A stretch of 7,427 nt of DNA from Chloroflexi bacterium RBG_16_57_11 (GTDB lineage: Bacteria > Chloroflexota > Anaerolineae > Anaerolineales > UBA4823), in NCBI GenBank assembly GCA_001795165.1, contig MGNS01000063.1, positions 11,511 through 18,937 on the forward strand. Reading direction: 5' to 3'. The notes beneath the pieces are model-generated. The model searched no databases. It was given only the letters and a program-made list of their open reading frames with translations, and was not told the DNA's origin. Of this stretch, positions 1-5,497 are shown in pieces. Positions within the stretch are counted from its first letter, which is position 1; each line of letters starts with the position of its first letter. Made by a program: the position numbers and the translations under genes.

Positions 1-227
1 GCCTGCTGCCGGGCGACCTGCTGGTGATGTACACCGATGGGGTGACCGATGCGCAGGATTCGCACGGTCAGTTCTACGGCGAACAGCGTTTGCTACAAGT
101 GATCAGGCGCTGCAATTGCCCTGCTCAGGAGACGCTGGAGGTTATTCTGGAGGACGTGGATCATTTCACAGGCAGCACGCCGCAGTCGGATGATATCACT
201 CTGCTGGTCATCCGCCGGACCCGTTAG
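1..227 (+). CDS. SpoIIE/RsbU-family PP2C-type serine phosphatase, C-terminal fragment (cut by window start)
   Basis: Frame open from base 3 to a TAG stop at 225-227, giving the last 74 residues of a protein that begins outside the window. The fragment reads LLPGDLLVMYTDGVTDAQ, then a helical stretch, then QSDDITLLVIRR near the end. Both are standard closing motifs of the SpoIIE/RsbU branch of PP2C phosphatases: the Asp in YTDGVTDA and the Asp pair in SDDIT are metal-site residues in this family. These enzymes usually dephosphorylate anti-sigma-factor antagonists in partner-switching signalling. N-terminal sensor domains (GAF, PAS, HAMP or response-regulator) are common but cannot be seen here. 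An internal GTG/ATG at 24-29 is not the true start, because the conserved beta strand begins before it. The gene converges on thrC with only 3 nt between the stop codons. The family call is strong; the exact target is unknown. Confidence 0.88.
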   Translation, partial: LLPGDLLVMYTDGVTDAQDSHGQFYGEQRLLQVIRRCNCPAQETLEVILEDVDHFTGSTPQSDDITLLVIRRTR

Positions 228-230
228 CCC

Positions 231-1298
231 CTAGGTTTCTAGAATTGCCTCTTCTAACGCTCCCATCTCCGCCGGGATGAGGCGGGGTGCAGGGGAAGTG
301 CGCGTGATAATATCCGGATCTTTGAGCCCGTGACCTGTGCAGACGGCTACCACCCGCCAGCCATGGGGACGGATGTTTCCGAGGCGGATTTCAGCCGCCC
401 AGCCGGCCAGCCCAGCTGCTGAGGCCGGCTCCACCCAGACGCCTTCGGCGGCTAATCTTCGCTGCATGGACAGGATCTCATCGTCGCTCGCCGAGATAAT
501 GCGACCAGCCGATTCTTCGGCGGCTTGAAGCGCTTGCTCGCCGCGGGCGGGGCGCCCGATACGAATCGCGGTAGCTACGGTTTCAGGGTGATCGACGGGA
601 TGGCCCAGGACGAGCGGCGCCGCCCCGGCTGCTTGCACGCCCAAGATGTGCGGCAGCCCGGTGGTTTTAAGCCTGTCATACTGTTTGAAGCCCATCCAAT
701 AAGAGGTGATGTTCCCGGCGTTGCCCACCGGCAGGCACAGCCAGTCCGGGGCTGCCTGAAGCAGGTCGCAAATCTCGAAGGCGGCGGTCTTTTGCCCTTC
801 CAGGCGATAGGGATTGAGCGAATTGACCAGCGCGATCGGATGCCTCTGGGTGATCTCCACCACCAGGGAGAGGGCCTCGTCGAACGAGCCCTCCACCTGG
901 ATTACCTGGGCGCCATAAGCGACCGCCCCGGCCAGCTTGCCCGCCGCCACCTTGCCCTGCGGGATGAGCACGATCGAGCGCAACCCGGCCCGGGCGGCAT
1001 AGGCGGCGGCCGAGGCGGCGGTGTTGCCGGTGGAGGCGCAAATAACCGCCTTCACACCACGCCCGACTGCTTCGCTGATCGCCACGGTCATGCCGCGATC
1101 CTTGAATGAGCCGGTCGGGTTTAGCCCCTCGAACTTAACCCACAATTCAAACCCACCACCCAGCTCTTTTGCCAGGCGCGGCATCGGTATCAGCAGGGTG
1201 TTGCCCTCCAGGAGGCTGACCTGTGCGGTGTGCGCAGGGATATCCAGCAGATGGCGGTAACGATGAAGTACTCCGAAATAAGGCATGGCGTCACTCAT
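231..1298 (-). CDS. thrC: Threonine synthase
   Basis: PLP-dependent enzyme converting O-phospho-L-homoserine to L-threonine and phosphate, the last step of threonine biosynthesis, in the cytosol. From the ATG at 1298 it is 355 residues, the usual length of the short bacterial form. Visible landmarks are EGNTLLIPMPRL near residue 34, the PLP lysine in NPTGSFKDRGM (Lys66), ASTGNTAASAAAYAARAGL near 91-106, the phosphate-binding PVGNAGNITSYW near 190, EPASAAGLAG near 293 and CTGHGLKDPD near 323. The frame extends upstream to a TTG at 1307, but that codon lies within the TATAAT box, so ATG 1298 is preferred; ATG 1286 is also possible. There is no Shine-Dalgarno sequence, and the -10 box ends 8 nt before the ATG, so the mRNA is probably leaderless. 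A related fold-type II enzyme such as threonine dehydratase is less likely given the motif set and the C-terminal CTGHGLKDP. Confidence 0.93.
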   Translation of the reverse strand: MSDAMPYFGVLHRYRHLLDIPAHTAQVSLLEGNTLLIPMPRLAKELGGGFELWVKFEGLNPTGSFKDRGMTVAISEAVGRGVKAVICASTGNTAASAAAYAARAGLRSIVLIPQGKVAAGKLAGAVAYGAQVIQVEGSFDEALSLVVEITQRHPIALVNSLNPYRLEGQKTAAFEICDLLQAAPDWLCLPVGNAGNITSYWMGFKQYDRLKTTGLPHILGVQAAGAAPLVLGHPVDHPETVATAIRIGRPARGEQALQAAEESAGRIISASDDEILSMQRRLAAEGVWVEPASAAGLAGWAAEIRLGNIRPHGWRVVAVCTGHGLKDPDIITRTSPAPRLIPAEMGALEEAILET

Positions 1299-1306
1299 AA
1301 GGCTCA

Positions 1307-1314
1307 ATTATAAT
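1307..1314. promoter_or_regulatory. Palindromic -10 box ATTATAAT shared by divergent thrC and the M28 gene
   Basis: The 8-mer ATTATAAT is a perfect palindrome, so each strand carries a full TATAAT: plus strand 1309-1314, minus strand 1312-1307. On the plus strand the box ends 15 nt before ATG 1330. On the minus strand it ends 8 nt before ATG 1298. With a start site about 7 nt beyond each box, the thrC transcript would begin about 2 nt before its ATG (leaderless) and the M28 transcript would have a leader of about 9 nt. I see no good TTGACA-like -35 element on either side, which weakens the call. No operator or inverted repeat beyond this 8-mer is evident. Confidence 0.6.
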
Positions 1315-1329
1315 ACCGGCATACCACCT

Positions 1330-2571
1330 ATGAATAACGATAGTACAACCCGGCAGGACCTGGTAGACTCCCGAAAGATCATGGAGCACATTCGCTTCCT
1401 GAGCCGAAAGATCGGAGGCAGGGGAAGCTGCAGCCTGCAAGAGCGCAAAGCCGGTGATTATATTGCCGACCAATTGCGCGCCCTGGGTATCGGGAATGTC
1501 CGCTCAGAAAACTTCCATACCGTGCCATCGACCTATTGGGCGTTCGCGTTGTCATTTGCCTCGGCGGTCACCGGCTCGCTGCTGGTGTTGTTCCTGGGCG
1601 GGCAGGATGTGCTGATTCTGGCGGCAATAATGAGCGGTCTGGGGTTTTGGGGGATGCTCGCCGAGACCGAGTTCGCAACGAGCTGGGTGCGTTGGGTTTT
1701 ACCGCGCCAACCCAGCCTGAACGTTTCCGGATGGATCACCCCCAAAGGGAGCGTCCGCCAGCGAGTGGTCCTGTGCGCCCATCTGGATACGCACCGGACG
1801 CCGGTGTTTTATTCCTCCAGCCGCTGGCATACCCTGTTCAGCTTCCTGGTCGGACTGACTTTTTTAAGCATGCTGGCAGGCGTGTTTTTCTACACGACCG
1901 CTGTATTGCTCGGCTGGGGCAATCTGCGATGGGTCAGCCTGGGATTGGTTCCGATCCAGTTATTTGGCCTGGGGATGTGCCTGCACGCTGACTTTACGCC
2001 GTATTCGCCGGGGGCGAATGACGATGCCTCAGGTGTTGCTGCAGTCCTAGCCCTGGCGAAACGCCTGACCAAGAATCCGCTGATGGGAACGGAAGTTCAC
2101 CTGGCATTCACCGGCTGTGAAGAGGTAGGTGCTCGGGGAATGTCTGCATTCCTCGAGCGACACAGCAAAGATCTGGGTCGAGAAGCCGTGTACATTATAT
2201 TGGATGAGGTTGGGCTGGGCGTGCCGAAATACCTGACTGCGGATGGGCTCTTGATCAAGCACAGGACCCACCCACGCGCCCTTGAAGTGGCCCGACAAGC
2301 GGCGCAGGTTTTACCCGGAATGAAAATCAAGGAAGGGGCAGGCCAGGCCTATACCGATGCGCTCCAGGCGACCAAACGCGGCTTGATCGCCTTGACTCTG
2401 TGCACCATACCAGATCCCCTGTCGGGGGACGAATCCCACTGGCACAGGATGAGCGATACGCTTGAAAATATCCACGTCGAGGATATCGAAAACTGCCTGA
2501 CCTTTGTCTGGACGCTGCTCCAGCAAATGGATCGCCAGGGCGCTGCACCTCCTTCACAGTTCAACGAGTGA
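1330..2571 (+). CDS. Membrane-embedded M28-family zinc metallopeptidase
   Basis: A 413-residue protein with the full M28 metal-ligand set in order: His151 and Asp153 (CAHLDTH), Asp231 (GANDDASG), Glu264/Glu265 (TGCEEVGARG), Asp292 (IILDEVG) and His372 (HRMSDTLEN). M28 enzymes are co-catalytic di-zinc aminopeptidases or carboxypeptidases. Unusually, four hydrophobic segments interrupt the domain: about residues 70-90 and 92-111 before the HLD motif, and 168-193 and 200-219 between HLD and NDD. Arg and Lys residues between helices 2 and 3 (about 120-145) suggest this loop, and so the active site, is cytoplasmic. There is no signal peptide. ATG 1330 is chosen because the family-like sequence (MEHIRFLSRKIGGRGS) soon follows and because the in-frame ATG 1285 lies upstream of the -10 box and inside thrC. 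The last 11 bp overlap the convergent LysM-M23 gene. The substrate cannot be told from sequence. Confidence 0.85.
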   Translation: MNNDSTTRQDLVDSRKIMEHIRFLSRKIGGRGSCSLQERKAGDYIADQLRALGIGNVRSENFHTVPSTYWAFALSFASAVTGSLLVLFLGGQDVLILAAIMSGLGFWGMLAETEFATSWVRWVLPRQPSLNVSGWITPKGSVRQRVVLCAHLDTHRTPVFYSSSRWHTLFSFLVGLTFLSMLAGVFFYTTAVLLGWGNLRWVSLGLVPIQLFGLGMCLHADFTPYSPGANDDASGVAAVLALAKRLTKNPLMGTEVHLAFTGCEEVGARGMSAFLERHSKDLGREAVYIILDEVGLGVPKYLTADGLLIKHRTHPRALEVARQAAQVLPGMKIKEGAGQAYTDALQATKRGLIALTLCTIPDPLSGDESHWHRMSDTLENIHVEDIENCLTFVWTLLQQMDRQGAAPPSQFNE

Positions 2572-4117
2572 TAATCGAGGTGCGCGGGCCGACCGGGTTG
2601 GCTACGACCACCTGACTGCCCTGGCGCAGCCCCCCTTGGTAGCTTTTTTCACCAGCGTAAACCTGCCACCCGCTGAGCGTGAAGGGCAGCGGTCCGTCTG
2701 CGGTTAGCCACTCCCCATCGTATTTTCGAGCGATGTGGACGTGCGTCCCGGTGGTGTTTCCACCTTCACAGGAGGGGTGACCGAGCCTGTCATCCGTTCG
2801 AACCGGTGTGCCGGCAGGGATGCGCTCCAGGTCGGCCAGGTGCAGAAAGACAATCACCCAGCCGGTCTGCTCAAAGCCATCGCCATCCAGATCGAGGGCG
2901 ACCGCATTCCTGTCGGAGCGCGTTACCAGCCCGCCTGCTGGAGCCGTAACCCAGGCGCGTGAGACAATGCAGGGCCTTTCACCGGTCACCGGGGCGAAAT
3001 CCAGCGCGCCGAGCGGGCTGCCGGTCTTCCACGACAGGTGCGGTCCACCGGTCAGACTCCAGCGCTCGCCAGGCGCAAAGGGCAGGACCAGCTCCGGCTG
3101 CGCCAGGCCGGCCGGGTACAGCGGTTCCACCTGGCTGGCTTCAGCCCAAGGGTCGCCAAACATCTGGGAGTAACGGCTGGTAAAGCCCTGTTCAGCATAA
3201 ATAGCATCTTTCCAGGCAGGCTGGTCGTACAGCCGGGTGAACACGCTTTGGACGGCGATTGAGCCGGCGTTCAACGCCGGGTTGAGGCGGGCGCTGCCCC
3301 CATCCTTGAAGCGAATATCGGTGAACGTCCCTGCCCGCCAGCCATAGTAACCGATGTTCAGGTGTGTGGCGGCGATGACCAGCTCCTTGTACAGGCCGGT
3401 CCATCCGCTGGCATGGAAGCCAACCGGGTAGCGGATCGACATGGCGTCCCTCGGCTGGCCCGTGACCCAACCCGACTGGAAATCTAACAAGGCCAGTAAT
3501 AATTTGGGGTTGATGGATGATTCGTCAGCGACAAGCTCGACGATCTCTGCACCGCTCAAAGTTTTGTCGCCGACTCGCTCCTGGTAGGCGTTGAGATACC
3601 CGCCCAACTGGCGGACGTAGCCTTCCAGGTTAAAACCGGCTGCGGTGGGCGAATTGATCACCGCGCTATCCGGCAGGATGGCGCTGGGGTAGGGCGTTTC
3701 GCCCAGCAGGTTGGGCAGCCACAGCTCCTGACCCGCTGGGATTAACGCCGTGGCAGGCAACGGCTGCGAGGAGACGATCTGCTCCGGCGCCGCACCGAAC
3801 CGGCCGGCGAGCGCCGGGAGGGTGTCCCCGGGTTGGGCAACGTAGTGTAACTGGGTCGGATCTTCAAAGGTTGCCCCTGGCGTCGCCGTTGGAAGACCGG
3901 CTGGCGTGGCTGTGTTCAGGCTATATTGCGAAGCGGCGGTTTCATCAGGTGTGAGGGGATTACCCGCCTGTGCCGGCGCTGCCATGGTCTGGCGCAGCGC
4001 TTCCACCGAGAGACCGGCCGGTCGCCTCCGGTAGCCTGGATAGTTACACGCTAACGAGAGAGCCACCCAGGCGATCCAAAGAATGCAAAATCCGAACCTA
4101 TTTCTGAGCCTTGTCAC
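2561..4117 (-). CDS. Exported LysM plus LasA-like M23 peptidase, probable lipoprotein
   Basis: 518 residues starting at a GTG. Residues 1-24 are a basic start, a hydrophobic core and ALSLAC: a Sec signal, possibly with an imperfect lipobox at Cys24. A Thr/Pro linker follows (50-88), then a LysM peptidoglycan-binding domain (about 90-135, YVAQPGDTLPALAGRF). A helical domain of about 165-330 contains ESSINPKLLLALLDFQSGW, which recalls lytic transglycosylases but is not assignable. The C-terminal M23 domain (about 345-495) matches LasA/beta-lytic peptidases: zinc ligands His360 and Asp373, 13 residues apart as in LasA; catalytic His426; and CEGGNTTGTHVHI with His459 and His461. It likely cleaves cell-wall peptide bridges, of its own or other cells. 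It lies 3 nt after the EamA gene in an operon and has its own Shine-Dalgarno. The metal and catalytic residues all appear intact. The M23 and LysM calls are firm; lipid anchoring is uncertain. Confidence 0.87.
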   Translation of the reverse strand: MTRLRNRFGFCILWIAWVALSLACNYPGYRRRPAGLSVEALRQTMAAPAQAGNPLTPDETAASQYSLNTATPAGLPTATPGATFEDPTQLHYVAQPGDTLPALAGRFGAAPEQIVSSQPLPATALIPAGQELWLPNLLGETPYPSAILPDSAVINSPTAAGFNLEGYVRQLGGYLNAYQERVGDKTLSGAEIVELVADESSINPKLLLALLDFQSGWVTGQPRDAMSIRYPVGFHASGWTGLYKELVIAATHLNIGYYGWRAGTFTDIRFKDGGSARLNPALNAGSIAVQSVFTRLYDQPAWKDAIYAEQGFTSRYSQMFGDPWAEASQVEPLYPAGLAQPELVLPFAPGERWSLTGGPHLSWKTGSPLGALDFAPVTGERPCIVSRAWVTAPAGGLVTRSDRNAVALDLDGDGFEQTGWVIVFLHLADLERIPAGTPVRTDDRLGHPSCEGGNTTGTHVHIARKYDGEWLTADGPLPFTLSGWQVYAGEKSYQGGLRQGSQVVVANPVGPRTSIITR

Positions 4118-4120
4118 CGG

Positions 4121-5047
4121 TCAAGACCTTCTCGAGCCTGCCAGCGTCTCGGATTGCGCCAGCAGCATGCCCAACAACATCACACCACAGCCAGTAAGCT
4201 GCACCGGGCCAAGCACTTCACCCAGGAAAATCCAGCCGGCTGCCGCGGCAAACACCGCCTCCAGGCTGAGGATAATGGCTGCATCGGCCGGTGGCGCGAC
4301 CCGTTGCCCTACCGCCTGGAACGTGTAGCCCAAACCGACGGAGATCAGGCCGGTGTAGGCGACTGCCCACCACTTATCGACCAGTGCCGGCAGCACCTGC
4401 GCCTCCAGGATTAGCCCGATGGCCAGGCTGACCACGCCGCAGACCAGGTACTGTCCCACCGCAATCTGCAGCACATCCAGTCGCTGCACCAGCCTGCCGA
4501 TGAAGATGACATGCAGCGCCCAGAACACCGCCCCGGCCAGCTCCAGGGCGTCGCCGAAGCTCAAGCGGAACCGCCCGCCGGTGCTGAGCAAAAACAGGCC
4601 AATCACAGCGAATAATGCTCCCAGCCAGATGATACGCCGTACCTGCTGGTGCCAGAATAATCCCAGGAATATGGGGATAAAGACTACGTATAAGCCGGTG
4701 ATAAAACCGGCGTTCCCTGCGGTGGTGTATTTCAATCCGGCCTGCTGGAGCGCGGCACCACCGGCTAAAAGCAGGCCCACCAGGACCACACCTGGCAGGC
4801 TCTTGCGGTTCACACCAGCCATGTCTGGCCCGGCGAGCGCTCTGGAGATCGCTATGGGAGCCAGGAACAGCGCAGCAACCAGGAACCGTAAACCATTGAA
4901 AAGATAGACCCCGACTTCGACGGCAGCCAGCCGCTGGACGACGAACGCGCTACCCCAGATGGCCGCAACTGCCAGTAAGATCAGGTCGGCCTGCAGGCGT
5001 TGTTTGCGGGCCAGGGTATGCTCCGGGCTGAGATGAGGCGATGTCAC
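4121..5047 (-). CDS. EamA/DMT-superfamily 10-helix transporter
   Basis: 308 residues with ten hydrophobic segments at about 20-38, 45-65, 87-105, 112-131, 138-155, 168-186, 194-213, 227-246, 256-275 and 282-298. This is the normal length and two-repeat architecture of EamA-domain drug/metabolite transporters in the inner membrane. Typical motifs are AAIWGSAFVVQR near 28-39, GLKYTTAGNAGFITGLY near 104-120, and SLEAVFAAAAGWIFLGE (261-277) with its two conserved Glu residues. Substrates range over amino acids, nucleosides and other metabolites, usually for export, and none can be assigned here. The start is GTG 5047: no in-frame ATG occurs before residue 76, and a TATAAT box lies 10 nt upstream. 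There is no Shine-Dalgarno sequence. It is the first gene of an operon with the LysM-M23 peptidase, 3 nt downstream. The only charged loops of note are short and basic. Confidence 0.9.
   Translation of the reverse strand: MTSPHLSPEHTLARKQRLQADLILLAVAAIWGSAFVVQRLAAVEVGVYLFNGLRFLVAALFLAPIAISRALAGPDMAGVNRKSLPGVVLVGLLLAGGAALQQAGLKYTTAGNAGFITGLYVVFIPIFLGLFWHQQVRRIIWLGALFAVIGLFLLSTGGRFRLSFGDALELAGAVFWALHVIFIGRLVQRLDVLQIAVGQYLVCGVVSLAIGLILEAQVLPALVDKWWAVAYTGLISVGLGYTFQAVGQRVAPPADAAIILSLEAVFAAAAGWIFLGEVLGPVQLTGCGVMLLGMLLAQSETLAGSRRS
4127..4133 (-). promoter_or_regulatory. Shine-Dalgarno site of the LysM-M23 peptidase gene
   Basis: Reads GAGAAGG on the minus strand, 9 nt before the GTG at 4117. It lies within the last codons of the upstream EamA gene. 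It supports GTG 4117 as the true start and co-translation within a two-gene operon. It also contrasts with the absence of such a site before thrC, the M28 gene and the EamA gene. Confidence 0.7.
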
Positions 5048-5057
5048 GATAGGCTTG

Positions 5058-5063
5058 ATTATA
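5058..5063 (-). promoter_or_regulatory. -10 box (TATAAT) for the EamA gene, leaderless-type position
   Basis: A perfect TATAAT on the minus strand ends 10 nt before the GTG start at 5047, within the 36-bp gap after the M23 remnant. Transcription starting about 7 nt downstream would leave a leader of only about 3 nt. I see no Shine-Dalgarno sequence, which fits a leaderless mRNA. A -35 element at 16-18 bp spacing is not obvious. Confidence 0.5.
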
Positions 5064-5083
5064 CTGCTGGCGTCAGCCCGGCT

Positions 5084-5407
5084 TTATGGTAATTGCGCCA
5101 GCAATCGCAACGGATCGACGAGCTGGAAAAGGTCGCTCACCCGCCAGGTGCAATAATTCCCCAACTCTTCAGGTTGGGCGGTGTTGTCATAGTGCGCCAT
5201 GCTCGAAAAGCGCGCTCCTGCCGGGCCAACCCGCACCTCCAGGTGCAAGTGCGGGTTGAGTGCATTGCCACTCTGGCCGATCCGGCCGATGGCCTGGCCG
5301 CATTGGATGCTGTCGCCCGGCTGGAAAGCGGCTCGCTCTTGCAGATGGACATATAGGATGTAAAGCGAACGGCTGGCCTCATTCCAGGGCGGATCCGGGA
5401 TGACCAC
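5084..5407 (-). pseudogene. M23 peptidase remnant, C-terminal half only
   Basis: The frame is open on the minus strand from just after a TGA at 5434-5432 to a TAA at 5086-5084. The only usual start codon before the conserved part is GTG 5407, giving 107 residues. It holds the second half of an M23 (LytM-type) domain: YILYVHL with His21, PGDSIQCGQAIGRIGQSGN near 30-48, and NPHLHLEVR with His53 and His55. A C-terminal tail, NYCTWRVSDLFQLVDPLRLL, follows. The first half, with the other zinc ligands (the H-x-D motif), signal peptide and any LysM domains, is missing. Only about 60 bases separate the stop at 5434 from patB, so no full gene can fit upstream. It should be catalytically inactive. The retained part has no internal stop or frameshift, suggesting recent truncation or a short product still under selection. 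It is on the same strand as the EamA operon and 36 bp upstream of it. Confidence 0.7.
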
Positions 5408-5427
5408 CGGGCAGGTCAGTACCGGGC

Positions 5428-5457
5428 TTGATCATTTCGCCATTTTACCTCTATAAT
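5428..5457 (+). promoter_or_regulatory. Sigma70-like promoter of the PatB/MalY-type gene
   Basis: A -35 candidate TTGATC (5428-5433, 4 of 6 matches to TTGACA) and a perfect -10 box TATAAT (5452-5457) are separated by 18 bp. Transcription would start near 5464, giving a leader of about 34 nt. That is too short for a known riboswitch or T-box, so none is proposed for this sulfur amino-acid gene. The promoter lies directly beside the truncated end of the M23 remnant. Confidence 0.6.
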
Positions 5458-5485
5458 TCACCACATCCTATGAATTTCAAAGGAC

Positions 5486-5489
5486 AGGA
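5486..5489 (+). promoter_or_regulatory. Ribosome binding site of the PatB/MalY-type gene
   Basis: AGGA sits 8 nt before ATG 5498, in the purine-rich stretch AAAGGACAGGAAAA (5479-5492). An in-frame TGA at 5471-5473 rules out any earlier start. Together these fix the start of the aminotransferase. Confidence 0.65.
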
Positions 5490-5497
5490 AAACCAGC

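Noticed and set aside
231..242. CTAG-GTTT-CTAG inverted repeat at the thrC stop
   Set aside because: Each arm is only 4 bp and made by the stop-codon sequence; no T tract follows on either strand.
525..1109. 194-codon plus-strand open frame opposite thrC
   Set aside because: It lies wholly antisense to well-supported thrC motifs, has low-complexity Arg/Gly-rich sequence typical of GC-rich shadow frames and no recognisable domain.
1285..1329. Upstream ATG extension of the M28 gene by 15 residues
   Set aside because: It would start upstream of the TATAAT box and overlap the thrC start; the added residues do not resemble the family N-terminus.
2601..2649. Possible terminator for the M28 gene: GCTAC/GTAGC arms followed by six T
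   Set aside because: The stem is only 5 bp with a 33-nt loop (a small 4-bp inner hairpin aside), and it lies inside the opposing coding sequence; suggestive but too weak to call.
5408..5497. Riboswitch or T-box upstream of patB
   Set aside because: The predicted leader is only about 34 nt, too short for SAM, T-box or similar elements, and no conserved core is visible.
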